Shown here piece after piece: positions 46,386 to 58,285 of a stretch of DNA of 64,000 bases; positions within the stretch are counted from its first letter, which is position 1; the number at the start of each line of letters is the position of its first letter. Location of the stretch: NCBI RefSeq assembly GCF_048544455.1, contig NC_133538.1, positions 41,985,969 to 42,049,968 of the forward strand. The letters run 5' to 3'. Position numbers and translations under genes: made by a program. The stretch comes from Silene latifolia (lineage: Eukaryota; Streptophyta; Magnoliopsida; Caryophyllales; Caryophyllaceae). The notes under the pieces are model-generated. The model made no database searches. It saw only the letters and a list, made by a program, of their open reading frames with translations, and was not told the DNA's origin.

Positions 46386-47670
46386 TTGCGTAACGTGCGC
46401 GCCGGAGATCAAAGACAACGTCTGCGGCGGCAACGCGTCAACCCCACTCAATCTTCGATCCCTGTGGTCCAAAAGGAGCAGGTGGTGGTGGTGGTCGATG
46501 TTGAAGAGGAGGTCACCGTTGCGGAAGGTCCTCCTTCTTCAAACAAGAGAAAAGAGTCCGAGCTGCCGCCTAACTGCTTTGTTACCGAGGTCGGGAAAGG
46601 AAAGGGACCAGCCACCCTCCAACCAAGAAGGCCAAGGCTGGTACGGATCTAACCTATGGCTCGGATATAGCGGGTTCATTAGGCATTCCCGATGACGGAC
46701 TTTCGACATGTCAATGAATGTTGACATGGATGCTTTGTCAGGGTTTTTTGTAGATCAGCCGCCGTCAGCTGTCGCTCTTACTGAACGGAAAATAAAGAAG
46801 CGGCCTGTGCAGAAGGGTGATCAGAATGTTATCGTCGACTCCTCGTCCCTCGAAGCCTTCCCCGCCCGGATTGCGGCGGAGGGTGTAAGGTTGTCCAAGA
46901 GGTGGCGAAGTGGATGACATAGCCGCGCTCACATTATGGAGCAAGAGAAGCTCATGGCTGAGGCAGCTCCTGCGCTCGAACGGCTTAGGCTTGAGGTTGC
47001 TGCCTCTAAGCAAGAGGCCGAGAAGGCGAAGAAGGACTTCCGGGCCGCCGAAAATGATTTCCTCGCCGAGCGAAAGCTCGGGAGGACGCCGAGAAGACGG
47101 TCCCAGCCGAGAGGCCAAGGTTGAGGCCGTATCTTGGCCGATGCCGCTAAGGCTGCGGGAGGAGCGGGAGAAGCTTCGGGGCGGTTACGATCTTGTGGTT
47201 GAGCGAGAGGGCCAAATGGAAGTCCCCGCATCCGACCGAGGCGAAGGAGCACGGAACACAAAGGCCATCCTTGCTCGGAGGAGAAGGACATTGAGACGCT
47301 CCAAACCGTCATCATCCCTAACATGTGTGCCCGATCTTGGGACCAGGCCGAAGATGCCACCAGGGAAGTAATCAAAGAGCTCTTTCCTAAAGACCCCTTC
47401 CCGTGGCAGGATTTTGACCAGGCTTCTTGATGAGAAGGCGGGCTGCGGAGGCAAAGGTGCGGAGAAGCGAGAGCGGCAAAGGCCGCCGAGGAGGCGAGGC
47501 CAAGGCGACCCATCTTTGAAAAGGTGAAGGCGGCGGGGAGGAAGGCGAGAGGGCAAAGGCGGTGAAGGCGCCAAGTCGGCTTCCGGGTCGCCCATCGATG
47601 GTGATGTTGTTCTGCGCTGGTGGCGAGCAGAAACAAGCATAGGGAGACGGGCGGTCGTCACCAGACTCAC
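46386..47670 (+). pseudogene. antisense ORF, basic and coiled-coil C-terminal part
   Basis: This continues the opposite-strand gene in several frames. A Val/Glu and Lys-rich stretch (SSNKRKESELPP, 46530) leads to ALSGFFVDQPPSAV (46740). Next comes a long Ala/Glu/Lys-rich coiled coil (MEQEKLMAEAAPALERLRLEVAASKQEAEKAKKDF, cut here into shorter frames, from 46936). Frameshifts are frequent to about 47670. Minus-strand frames in this region are shadows. Confidence 0.6.
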
Positions 47671-47883
47671 CTGGCCCTTTGGATAGCTTCAGCTGTTCGG
47701 GGGCCAACTTTTGAGCCTTCTCTCCCTGCCATCCTTTTGGCGCTTCATTGTCTCAATGTGATAATTTTTGTTGTTCCTTCTTCTTTTTTTTTTTTTTTTT
47801 GTAAAACTTTGGTAGGTTGAGTTTAGGCTATCCTTATTGGGACGGCCGTCGACTTCGTTTTGTATCACCTGTAAACATGTTTA

Positions 47884-47889
47884 ATAAAG
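47884..47889 (+). terminator. polyadenylation signal of the opposite-strand gene
   Basis: AATAAA follows TGTAAACATG, in the usual plant order of far and near upstream elements. It lies about 200 bases after the last recognisable coiled-coil codons. Confidence 0.5.
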
Positions 47890-47899
47890 TTTGTTTATT

Positions 47900-48550
47900 T
47901 GCCCTCGGCTTGGCCGGGGCTTTGATCACAATTCTTCATTCAGTTGTCTTCTTTCGTTATTAATTGAGCGCTTCTTTTCTGTTTCTACCATCGGCTTGGC
48001 CGGGGCAGTTAGAATGCGTAACTCAACTGTACTTAACGTTTTTTAAACATGTTGGCATGTCGGTCGCTTCCTCCTTCACTCTCGGTCTGGCCGAGGCGTC
48101 AGATTTGCGCTTCCCAACCGCCGTTGTGAACATGTTAGCGTATCGGTCGTTGTGTCCCCGCCACTCCCGGCTTTGGCCGAGGCAATCGAGGTTACGGCTC
48201 GACAGCGTTCGTATCTGTAGACATGTTGATCGCTTCCTCTTTCACTCTCGGTCTGGCCGAGGCGTCAGATTTGCGTTTCTCAACCGTACTCATACGTTCC
48301 TAAGCATGATGATTGCTTTCGCGAGTATCAACCGTTGTTGGCAAATCGCGTTTCCCTCGTCACTCCCGGCTTTGGCCGAGGCAACCGAGTTTACGTTTCG
48401 ACTACTTTCCGTATCTATAGACATATTGATCGCTTCCTCTGCCACTCCCGGATTGGCCGGGGCAGTCAGATTTGCATCTCAACAGTGCTTATACGCTTTT
48501 ATACTTCGGTAGTGACTGCCCAACTTTGGCCGCGGCGTCTACTTTGGTAG
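47900..48550. repeat. degenerate tandem repeats, ~120-140 bp, between integrase and antisense gene
   Basis: The motif CTCCCGGCTTTGGCCGAGGC and variants recur about every 60-65 bases, at 47965, 48075, 48165, 48245, 48360, 48445 and 48520, with alternating tails such as GTCAGATTTGCG and ACATGTTGATCGCTTCCTC. Repeats in this position are known in Tat-lineage elements. Confidence 0.7.
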
Positions 48551-48654
48551 TGACTTCGGAGGGGACAAGCATTTTGATGGAAAACTTGGATCACTTTTCA
48601 TAAGGTATAATCACACGTTGGGGTGTCCACAACGGTCTCGGACACCTCCGCCGC

Positions 48655-49999
48655 TATATGAAATATTTCCTTAGGTTGTCTGTGTTTCAGTGGCTCATTA
48701 GAGGCACTCCCTCCATGTCTGTCAGCCGGTATGTCCCCGGCCTCATTTCTTCAACCACTTTGTAGGGTCCTTCCCAGTTGGCCGTCATTTTTCCATGGAC
48801 GTTTCCTTTATTTGTGGCGGCCGACTTTCTTAGGACTAGATCTCCTACTCTTAAGTCTCTTTTGTGGACCCTACGGTTGTATGCTCTTCTCATTCGGTTT
48901 TGATATACTGCCAAGTTAAGCCGTGCCGTGTCTCAGCTTTCTTCGACCAGGTCTAGGGAGGCTTTCAGACCTTCCTCATTTTCAACTGGGTCAAAGGTTT
49001 GCGATCTGAATGTCGGCACCGCTGCTTCAATTGGCAGGACGGCTTCAGACCCATAGACTAGGTGGAATGGACTGTACCCCGTTGCTTCTTTCTCCGTAGT
49101 TCTAAGGGACCACAGGACGCCGGGTAGTTCATCAGCCCACCTTCCCTTTAGATCTTCAACCTTCTTTTTCAGCCCGTTTAGGTTGTTTTGTCAGCTGCTT
49201 CCGCCTGCCCGTTGCTCTGAGGGTGGCAGACGGAGGAGTAGGCAAACTTGATACCGAGCTCTTCTAGCCAGTTCATCACCATGTCACTCCAAAACTCTCA
49301 GCCGTGGTCAAATACCATGACTTGGGGTAACCCAAAACGAGTTATGATGTTCTCCCAAATCACCTTTCTTACGGCCGCCGTGGTCTTGGCAGGTACCGCG
49401 ACAGCTTCGACCCATTTGGTGAAGTAGTCAACGGCGACGATCAGGTACTTCCTTCCTCCAGAGGCCGTCGGAAAGGGTCCTAGTAAATCCATCCCCCATT
49501 GTGCAAATGGTAGGGGGCTAAGTACTGGTTGCAAGTCTCGGGAAGGTGCATGTATCACCGGAGCATGCATCTGACAATTCTTGCACTTCTTGGTCTTCGT
49601 TCTGGAATCTTTCAGCATAGTCGGCCAGAAGTAGCCGGCTCGGAGAGCTTTGTGGGCTAACGTTCTCGCCCCCATGTGATGTCCACAGATGCCTTCGTGA
49701 ATCTCTGTCAGTATGAGCTCCGCGTCGGCTGGGCCGACACATTTCAAAAGTGGTCTTATCACGGACCTTCTGTATAGCTCTCCTTCGAACACCAAGTACC
49801 CTGCGGCGATCCTCTTTATCTTCTGAGAGAGACTGCGGTCCTCCGGTAACTCTTTTGTTAGTTTGTATTTCATTATCGGAGTCATCCACGTCGTCTCGGC
49901 TTCTATGTCGCCCACCATGCCGACGGTCTCGGTGATGCTTTTAGCATTCCGATATCCACCAAGACGGTTCGGTGACATTCTTGATGGTTGAACTAGCAA
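48655..49999 (-). pseudogene. pol: gypsy integrase
   Basis: It joins element cDNA into host DNA. The zinc finger (EIHEGICGHHMGARTLAHKALRAGYFWP ... CKNCQ, written here in two parts of the same stretch) precedes the core: D in WGMDLLGPFP, DYFTKWVEA, and D in VMVFDHG, where a stop follows at 49296. After more frameshifts one sees a PQSNGQAEA region (49180-49215, glutamate of the catalytic triad) and the C-terminal part at 48914-48687 (RDLRVGDLVLRKSA, WEGPYKVVEEMRPGTYRLTDMEG). No chromodomain follows, as expected for Tat rather than chromovirus elements. Confidence 0.9.
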
Positions 50000-50367
50000 G
50001 TTTTGAGAGAGCGTCGGCTCGGTTGTTCTCGGACACTGGGATGCATTGGATTTGGAAAGATTTCAATTTAGCGGTGTCAGCTTTTACCCTTTCCAGGTAT
50101 CTTACCATCCCGTCGTCTCGAGCCTCATACTCTCCTCTGATTTGATTAGTGACTAAGAGTGAATCTGTTTTCACCACAACATGCTCCGCCCGGCGCTCTA
50201 GCTAGCTCGACTCCGGTTATCACCGCCTCGTATTCGGATTCATTGTTTGAGGCCGAGAAGGTAAACTTCAAGGCGTACTCAAACTCGTCCCCGTTTGGGC
50301 TAATGATAAGGATGCCGGCTCCTGAGCTGCTCGCCGTGGAGGACCCGTCGGTGTATACTTCCCACAC
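49941..50367 (-). pseudogene. pol: second (archaeal-type) RNase H of the Tat element
   Basis: WEVYTDGSSTASSSGAGI gives the first catalytic D, SNNESEYEAVITGVELA the E, and after a frameshift at about 50190 KTDSLLVTNQI the next D, with ENNRADALSKLAS the last. It lies between the reverse transcriptase/RNase H and integrase, the position that defines Tat elements. Confidence 0.88.
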
Positions 50368-50379
50368 TCCGGGATTTGG

Positions 50380-51866
50380 TTCTTCTTGATATGTGCACTC
50401 GGCCAGGAAGTCCGCAAGTGCACGCCCTTTATCGAGGGCCTCGGCTTGTATTGAATGCCGCAGCGGATAGCTCTACTGCCCATTTGATGAGCCTGCCGGA
50501 TTTTTCGAATTTTTCCAATGCTTTCTCCAATGGCTGGTCGGTTAGGACCGTCACGGGATGTGCGTCGAAGTAAGGTTTCAGTTTTCTTGCGGCAACGACG
50601 ACAGCAAAGGCTGCTTTTTCGATCAGTGGGTAATTTCTTTCGGCGGCCAGCAGTGTATGGCTGATAAAGTAGATTGGGTGTTGCTACTTGTCTTCTTCTC
50701 TGACGATTACGGCACTGACCGTGGCCGAGGTAACTGCTATGTATAGATATAGCGTCTCCCCCAGCATCGGCCTGGACAGGGTTGGGAGAGTTAGAAGATG
50801 AGCTTTCGATTGCACGAAAGGCCGTGCTCTGTTCCTCCCCCCAGCTGAAGTCTTTATTCCCCTTCAACACTTTGAAGAATGGGGTGCTCTTGTCGGCTGA
50901 CCGAGAGATGAAACGGGCGAGAGCCGCCATCCTCCCGGTCAACATCATAACCTCTTTTTGATTCCTCGGCTCCGGTAGGTCCAGTATTACTTGGACTTTC
51001 TTTGGATTGGCATCAATTCCCCTGGCGCTGACAAGCACGCCGAGGAACTTACCTGCCCGGACACCGAAGTTGCATTTCATTGGGTTAAGTTTCATCTTGT
51101 ATTTCCTTAGTGAAAAAAATGTTTCGCTTAAGTCGGCCAAGTGCTCGCTGTCAGACTTGCTTTTTACAATAGCATCGTCGACGTAAGCCTCGATGTTTCG
51201 CCCTTTTTGATCTTGAAACACTTTGTCCACCAGCCTAGTGTAAGTTGCGCCAGCGTTTTTCAAACCGAACGGCATCATTTTATACATGTATGTGCCGTGT
51301 ATGGTGATGAATGCGCACTTAGGCATGTCTTCTTCGGCCATGAATACCTGATGGTACCCTGAGAAGGCGTCTAGCAGGCTTAGCATAGTGTAGCATGCCG
51401 TTGCGTCAATTAAGCTATCTATTCGAGGCAAGGGATAACAATCTTTAGGGCATGCTTTATTAAGATTTGTAAAATCAACACACATCCTCCACCCCCCTGA
51501 TGACTTCTTCACCATTACAACATTTGCTAGCCACTCAGGGTAAGTACAAGGCATGATAAAGCCTGCCTCTAACAATTTGTTTACCTCGGCCTTGATGGCC
51601 TCGTCTTTCTCGGCCGAGGAGTTCCTCATCTTCTGCTTGACAGGGCGAGCGGTGGAGAGCACGTTCAGCTTGTGAACGATCACCTCTCGGCTCACGCCTG
51701 GCATCTCGGCGGTTGAGTACGCGAAGACGTCTTTGTTCTTCCTCAGCAGGTCTAGGAGATCGGCTCTGAATTTTGGCTCCAGGCCGACACCGACAGTTAC
51801 GGTGCGTCCTGTGTCAATTTCCACTTGCTCGGTCTCGGCTCCTTCGACCATGCCGACGGTGTTCAT
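50380..51866 (-). pseudogene. pol: gypsy reverse transcriptase and RNase H
   Basis: The reverse transcriptase part is continuous: VNKLLEAGFIMPCTYPEWLAN, VDFTNLNKACPKDCYPLP, LLDAFSGYHQVFMAEED, MMPFGLKNAGATYTRLVDKVF, and the active site YVDD (EAYVDDAIVKS). LGVLVSARGIDANPKKVQVI and LTGRMAALARFIS follow. From about 50830 frameshifts scramble RNase H; its traces (PLEKALEKF, FDIQYKPR) can be picked up down to 50400 in other frames. The upstream limit overlaps the protease linker ORF by a few bases in another frame. Confidence 0.92.
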
Positions 51867-52760
51867 CGGATCACCCTCTTGTTGTAAGGATGGGCTCTTC
51901 CCTTTTTCTCTTTGAGGGATTGCATGTTACACCCTCTGGCAGATACTTGGACATTGACAATTTCGTCTCTCTCGTCCTTTGAGACGAGCTTTTGTGCCTC
52001 CCCCGGTCCGAGACATACATCAATGTCGGGGCCCGGATGGACATTACAAAGATCGGCCTCGCTCAAAGTAACCCGGCCTATCGAAACATTGTAGGCGGAC
52101 GAACCATCAATGACCACGAACTCGGATAAAACATTCTTGGCCGCATCCGCCGGCCGAACATCACCGGCAACCTGATTGACCCCGGGGGTACCGGCCGGCC
52201 CCGAGAAGTCAGTATAGTGGGTTGGTGCGGGGGCTCGGGTCCTCAATCTTCGGCCCGAGGTTGAGGAAGCATTCCCTGAACATGATGTTCGTGTAGGCGC
52301 TGTATCATTAGGCACCTCTTAACCAAGTGGTTGGCTATGTCCGGGTGGACTACCGGTCATTTGTGGGGGGCTACGACTCCTTCGTAGTCTTTCCTTCCGA
52401 TGGTTATATCGGGGACGGTGGAAGCGGGGATCGCTGTGGTGGGCACAAAGTTGATGGCTTGGTAAAGCTCATTTAGGTGCCGTTTGTGCCCATTAGCTGA
52501 CCCTCCGTTCTCGTTTCCTCCGATAACAACCTGGATCACTCCCATTCTCGGAATACGATTTCCTATTCGCCCGTCGGAGCTCGTTTCGGGGCCCCGACTA
52601 CGTACTTACCGAGGGCCCCCTTTCGGATCGGCTCCTCGATGGCGTTCTTGATCTTAAACGACGTTGTCGGTCTTATGGTCGGTCTGGCCGTGGTAATCGC
52701 AAAATTGGCTTGCGTCGCCTTCCCCCCTCGTCTTGGGGGGTCTTGCCCACTTCTGCCCTT
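51867..52760 (-). pseudogene. pol: gypsy protease region and gag-pol linker
   Basis: The segment 52315-51863 includes EFVVIDGSSAYNVSIGRVTL, the end of the retroviral-type aspartic protease fold before reverse transcriptase. Upstream (52545-52357) the linker GVIQVVIGG...KRHLNELYQAIN matches the usual Tat 'IxVIxGG' motif. The protease active-site DTG-type motif is not clearly readable; frameshifts separate the pieces. Start and end are approximate. Confidence 0.7.
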
Positions 52761-54068
52761 CATTCTTGCTCAGGGCAAAGACCTCGGTCGGAGATTTGAC
52801 CAGGGGGGTGAGACCGTTGTACCGCTTCTAGGTGTATGGTCCCGAACTCCCCGGCGCCCGCCGAGTTCTCATTTCCTATTAAATCTCTCGGGCCGTGACC
52901 GATTCATGTCACGGCGACCTTCATCGACATTCTCCCGGTGGCTCCTCCTTTCGGGTGCCCGGCTTCACGTGGCCTACCCGGGTCTTGTGGTAATCCTCCA
53001 CCTTTACGGCTCGGTCGGCCATCTTTACGGCGGAGTCGAGGTTGAGGTCCTCGCACTTGATCGGCTCATTTTTAGCTCGCCGGAGGCCTTCATCGATGCG
53101 AAGGCCGCCAGTTCGGTGTTCAGCTCACGGATCTGCTGAGCTTTTGCGTCGAACCTCTTCACATAGCTTCGTAGAGACTCGTCCTCCCCCTGTCGGATAG
53201 TGAGGAGATCCGATGTCTCCACGGCCCTTCTCTTGTTGCGGGCGTCTTGGGCTATGAAGTTATCCCTTAGGTCGGCGTAGCGATATCCGAACCATTAGGC
53301 AGCCCCTTGTACCAACTCCGGGCCATCCCATGCAGGGTTGTTGGGAAGACTCGGCACCATACCTCATCAGGTTGCTCCCATACCGACATGTAAGACTCGA
53401 AAGCCTCGACGTGGTCGGTTGGGTCACTTGTCCCCTTTGTATGATAGGGACGGCGGCTTCGGTTTGGTCGGCACGGAGACTTCGAGGACATAGGCGCTGA
53501 GGGGCTGTCTGACCACGTGTCGAATGACACGTGGCGATCGGCTCCTCGCAACCCTAGTCCGGCTTCTCTCCCCGTGGCGGGAAGGGCTTCTTGTTGTCCG
53601 ACTTTGGAGAGTCGGACTTCTTTCTTCATTTCTTCGGGGGTGGCCTCGTTGTTGCCGCGGCGACGCTGTCCTCCCGCGAGTGGGAGAAGGACTTTGGTGC
53701 GCCACCGGCGGCACGGGCTCCGCCGGCGTCCTAGTATGCATGGCTCCTTGTATCGCCCGGACAAGTTGTTCGGGGTCACTTTATGGGCCCTGGTCACCCG
53801 TGGGTGCGCCCGTCACCGTCGTTGCGGCGAGGGTGATCGGCGTACTACCCATCGAGTCCGGGAATAGCTTCGGTTGGGCTGCATCGACCACATGTCCCAT
53901 GACGGTGACTTGGCCGGTGGGCGGCGGTGTTTCGCTCTTTTGGCATCCCGTACTTCACCGCTCAATCACTCGGCCGGTGGGGGACTGCCCGATCTCATAA
54001 TTAGGAAACGTGTCATCCTGGTAGAATGCAGTTTCGTCGCTCACTATTATTTCTTGTTGTTTTGACAT
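52761..54068 (-). pseudogene. gag: gypsy gag
   Basis: The start is placed at ATG 54068 (MSKQQEIIVSDETAFYQDD), about 80 bases after the primer site. After frameshifts comes the capsid: GTSDPTDHVEAFESYMSVW, CRVFPTTLHGMARSWYKGLP (53480-53280), then DLLTIRQGEDESLRSYVKRFDAKAQ (53215-53140). This is the Retrotrans_gag pattern. The stretch between, rich in RSRSP and Arg/Pro, is the variable N-terminal part. At least three frameshifts are present. Confidence 0.85.
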
Positions 54069-54144
54069 CTTCTTAGCTCTTTGAATGGTTTTCGGTTTTT
54101 TTTTTTTTTTTTTGTAAGGTAGGTGACCAGCTTTTTGTATGTTG

Positions 54145-54163
54145 ATCCCCACAGACGGCGCCA
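54145..54163 (-). other. gypsy primer binding site
   Basis: On the minus strand TGGCGCCGTCTGTGGGGAT begins two bases after the 5' LTR end. TGGCGCC is the usual start of primer sites in plant Tat/Athila-type elements. Confidence 0.8.
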
Positions 54164-54165
54164 AT

Positions 54166-54762
54166 TGTTCCGGGTGTAATTCCGGAGCAGGATTTGTTAC
54201 CACGTATGCTTGTAGAATGATGACTTTGCTTGACTCTTCCTTTCGGCCTCTCCTGAAACAATGAACAAGCGAGGGCTCGGCTTGTGCACCGAGCGAACTC
54301 ACTCCGACGCTCAAGTCAGTAAACTTAAAGAGATTAAGTTGTGTGTTACTTGGCAAAGTATATTGTAGAGAGATAAGGGAGTTTATACCAGATTTATAGT
54401 GAGTATTAGGGTGAATTGTGGATTATTCGATCGTTTTCTCAATGAGGGTTGAGGAGTATTTATAGACTTTCACCTTTTGTCACGTAGTGGCCAAGTGGCA
54501 GATCAGGTGGAAAGACTGATCTACCCTCGGCCGAGGGACCCATGGCAGGCCGGCTGGCCTGGTTGACCCCATGCTTGGGGACTTGGATGTGAGTCGCGGT
54601 AATGTCTCCTACCGTGGCTAGTTGCTTAGCCGAGACCCAGTGACAGCCGACAGTGCAAAGTCGTCGATTTAGGTCAGTCTCTAATACGTTGACTTGCTGT
54701 GGATATCTTTGACCTTGCTCAATATGTTGACTCAGTCAGCGGGTGCAGAATATGCCCCATCA
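54166..54762 (-). repeat. gypsy 5' LTR
   Basis: 597 bases with the same ends as the other LTR. TATAAATA at 54457-54464 (minus) is a likely TATA box. Confidence 0.93.
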
Positions 54763-54767
54763 GATAT

Positions 54768-55988
54768 AATTGAAAATAAAAAAAACGTGATTTGATACTC
54801 AATTTTTCTATAATTTTTTCCACTAACTTTCTTTTAAGTTTAGTTCACAGGTATCTTTAAGCCATATTAAAATAACAAACATATAAATTACGTAAAGCCT
54901 ATGTGTAAGTTTGCTTAGTTGTAGGTATGTGTGGCTTAATTATTGTCCATTATCTTTCTCCTTATATTGGAAAAAACAGACAATACTAATTTTATTCTCA
55001 CAAAATCGTAGGTTATGAAAACTTTTCTATGATGTTTGATGACATGCATTTATAGCTATCGTACAACCAAAACTTGTTATATGAAATTGGCACATGACCT
55101 AAATTTTTCTATTATAAGTTAGGTGATGTAATCTTGTCTTGAAATATAACTAAGAGGTTTAGTTTACTATCAACTGTATCGTACTTCTGCGTGATAAGAC
55201 TTTTGGTAATTGAAACTCAAAATTAAATATGATTTTGTTGAAGAACTTCTACTAAAATATCATGGATTCTATATTTATCTTATCGGGTTTTTTTAATGTG
55301 TGCCCTAAGGGTATATGTTAATAAACTAATTAGAAAAATATTGTTGAGAATATTTGACTAATTATGGTAAATGTGAGTTTGTGCATCACTCATTTATGAT
55401 TTATTCTCAATAATCTTTCTTTTTTTGGATTATTAATGTGTGCCTTTAAGATACACGTTAGAAAAACTCTTATCTTAAATGCTACTCTGTAATTATTCCA
55501 AAAAAAAAAAATTTAAAATAAAACCTCTACTATTCAAGATATTTTGTAAGGTTGATTTTTAAAAAAAAATGTAGTGTCATTTTCATGCATGAGTCATCCA
55601 AAAACTTTATCTAATACTCGGTATGTACTTATATGTGTATGTGCCCAAGTATTTATAAATTCTCACCAACAAACTAACCATTTAAATGAGATAAGAAGCT
55701 TGATTTATCATCACTTATCATCGTCGATCGCCAGAGTTCTGCAATAACACTCAATAATGATACCAATTCATTAAAATGAACGTATTGAGTTACCCTAATG
55801 CTAGATACCAATAATGCCGAAGAACATTAATACAAATACAAATCAGGACAAATGTCTCATAAATTGTTGATACGCTCTAACTTCTGACGGCTCTATTCTA
55901 GAATCCGGACCCCTTTTTTCATTGATTAAGGAGTTCTCTAACCAACTATTTACCAAATCCTCTTTACTTTAGCTTTTTCGGCAAAAAC
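54768..55988. repeat. AT-rich spacer with two related 27-bp near-palindromes
   Basis: TAATGTGTGCCCTAAGG...ATGTTA at about 55296-55322 and TAATGTGTGCCTTTAAG...ACGTTA at about 55436-55462 are each nearly self-complementary and lie about 140 bases apart in the same orientation. They look like joined MITE ends. No gene is seen in the rest. Confidence 0.5.
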
Positions 55989-55996
55989 CTTATCAG

Positions 55997-56774
55997 CAGG
56001 GGCGTCTAAGGCCTAGGGCCACCCAGGGCGCTCGCACCGGGCCTCCTTATTTTGAGCCCAAGTTCGTAATCCATACCTATGTAAAAAAAAATAAAAAAAT
56101 CTCGAACTACAACTGATCACAAGAACATTCAAGATATCACTATAATCACTCCTTAATTTTCTCTCCTTCCCAATATGTCGTTTGAGATTTCCATACTCAA
56201 ACTCCTAATTTTCAAATAATCAAACGTTCATGAATAATCATTCTAGCTATTACGATTTTTTTTCAGAAGGCAACCGTTCATCAATTTCAAGTCGAAAAGT
56301 TTACAAAAGAGAAACAATTTAAAGATAAGGTAGAAATTTCTCTCTTATTTAATGAATTTTAGTTTAAATCTGTTTGTAGTTTATGATTATTGTGGTTAAT
56401 CCATGATAATTTTGGGTGGATTCTTAATCTGATACTCCGTATTTGATGGTTTCAATCAAAATTTAGTTTGTTCATACTCGTAATTATTTTGGTTAAATCT
56501 TTATATGGGTCTGAAAAATTAATTGATGGCGATGGAGTCTAGTCTACCCCTCCATAGTTGCAAGTGATAATAATTCATGCTTAAATGGTTGACCACAAGA
56601 GAGATGATGAAGTGAATGAATGGTGTAATCAAATTATGCACTTTTATTTGTTACTCCCGTAATTAAGCAATGAGAATTGACAGAAGTTCATTTTGTACAA
56701 AGTTTGGAGTGTAATTTTTAGGGCCTTTTTTTTCCTTTTAGCATCGGGCCTCCGATTGTTTTGAGACGCCCCTG
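55997..56774. mobile_element. hAT-type MITE
   Basis: Ends CAGGGGCGTCT and AGACGCCCCTG are perfect 11-bp inverted repeats. CTTATCAG is duplicated exactly on both sides (55989-55996, 56775-56782). At 778 bp without transposase it is non-autonomous. Its subterminal GGCCTCC/GGAGGCCC motifs resemble the MITE at 24054. Confidence 0.92.
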
Positions 56775-56782
56775 CTTATCAG

Positions 56783-57171
56783 ACCGTCACCTGACTTTCT
56801 TGCTTGTGTGCTTTGACGGGATGATGTAAGTCGCTTTATAGAATGTTATATTCATAATAATACTATAATACTATAATACTATTATTATTGGGTCCAAAAT
56901 ATTATCATCTTTATAAAAGCCATATTGTAAGGTTGCAATATTCTAAAAAAAAATCTTAACGGAATCAATTTTAGGACCATAAATTCTTGTATAAGATGAT
57001 TTTTACAATAATTTATATTAAAATCAAATCCGCGCATAAAAAGTGACCTTTCCATTAGTTTGAGGGAGCTATTAACAAAACAACATGTAAAATTCATGGA
57101 CAAATACCCAGGAGGGAAAATAAATCACAAAAAAATCATAAACCAAGAATGTTGAAGACAATAACTTACGT
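56783..57171. other. AT-rich spacer, no gene recognised
   Basis: A short (ATA)n-type patch occurs at 56850-56890. The minus frame at 56885-57103 has no known domain. Confidence 0.4.
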
Positions 57172-57254
57172 AAATAATAATTGGATTCTTTCTGGCTACT
57201 TATCCATCTTTTGCTTGTCCTAAGTCAATCTCAAGAATGCCGCCTGCAATAAGA
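57172..57254 (-). other. candidate exon of a host gene
   Basis: On the minus strand it is bounded by a good acceptor (TTATTGCAG) and a strong donor (GTAAGT). One frame reads GILEIDLGQAKDG then TAA, so it could be a last coding exon with a 3' UTR intron. Equally it could be a 5' UTR exon. I cannot name the gene. Confidence 0.3.
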
Positions 57255-58032
57255 AAAAGACGAAGAATTAGGCACTAGAAAAGTAACTCATGCATAGACA
57301 AATCTAACAATAATCTAATCTAACAATAAACTACAATAGGAGAAAAGAAGAATTAGGTAGATTTGCTTTAAATAAGGATGTAGTTAAATAATTAAATACT
57401 AAATTATTTCCTTTCTAATAGAAAGGTGATGTACTCTACAATATACTCCGTAACTGCTTATAATTGACGATTTACCAATGTTTATCATACTGAATCAATC
57501 AATGCATATATATAAAGCAGAAACTTTTCGAGCGATATTAGAGAGTCCAACTTTTTTAGAAATCCTAACAAGAGTAGATTTCGAAATAAATTTACGAAAT
57601 TTATCCTAATAGAAGTAGATTTTCTTAATATTTAAAACAAAATTTAAAATAATTATCCTAATATAAGTAGATCAAATATATTTTAATAAAATTATCCTAA
57701 TATAGGTAGATTACAATTATCAAACAGATAACAGACATTTATAATAGGTCAAGTTATCATTTTTACTTTTCTCCTACTTATGGTCTCATACATTTGTAGT
57801 TTGTATTATCGCATCAAAATTCAAGAAGTCGACGGCTAAATAATGAATTTATTTGTTTAGAGTGTGATGTTAAGTTGATGTACTACGTAGTTCCTTGAAG
57901 TATACACTACGGTTATTCCATCAAAATATAATCACAAAATAATCATTGGAGTGACTATATAAATCTTACATGCCTCGATACACATTCAAGTGATCAATAC
58001 ATATAAAATAATTCACCGATCTATGTATGTTA

Positions 58033-58285
58033 CTCCCTCCGTCCCAGTCAATTACAGTTTACAATTGCTTTATACACGATTATTAAGGTAATGAGAGAGG
58101 AATGAGTTTAAAATTATTAAAAAAATCAAAAGCAACTCGTAATAAGGAGGAAATAATGCGGGAAACTGACGGATTTTCCAAGCCATCCATATGGGTTTGT
58201 TTATTTACTATAAAAGAAAAGTGTAAACTATTGATTTATTCACATTAAATAGGAAAGTGTAAATTATTGATCGGGTTGAAGGAAG
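58033..58285. mobile_element. Stowaway-like MITE in Helitron copy 2
   Basis: The left end CTCCCTCCGTCCCAGTCAAT is the Stowaway consensus. The right end is degenerate (GGTTGAAGGAAG). TA flanks both ends. Copy 1 of the Helitron has the unoccupied site near 14560 (TGTGTTATTATTTTTG). Confidence 0.8.

Larger units (their letters stand above)
43955..54762 (-). mobile_element. Ty3-gypsy, Tat-type retrotransposon
   Basis: Two LTRs of 597 bases bound 10.8 kb and GATAT flanks it (43950-43954, 54763-54767). On the minus strand the order is gag, protease, reverse transcriptase, RNase H, a second (archaeal-type) RNase H, integrase. The additional RNase H before integrase is a mark of the Tat lineage (Retand/Ogre relatives). 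A long region between integrase and 3' LTR carries tandem repeats and an opposite-strand gene. Stops and frameshifts hit every domain, although the LTRs remain similar. Confidence 0.94.

Noticed and set aside
46929..47636. 235-residue minus-strand frame between gypsy integrase and 3' LTR
   Set aside because: Shadow of the opposite-strand coiled-coil gene; Ala/Ser/Leu-rich with no domain.
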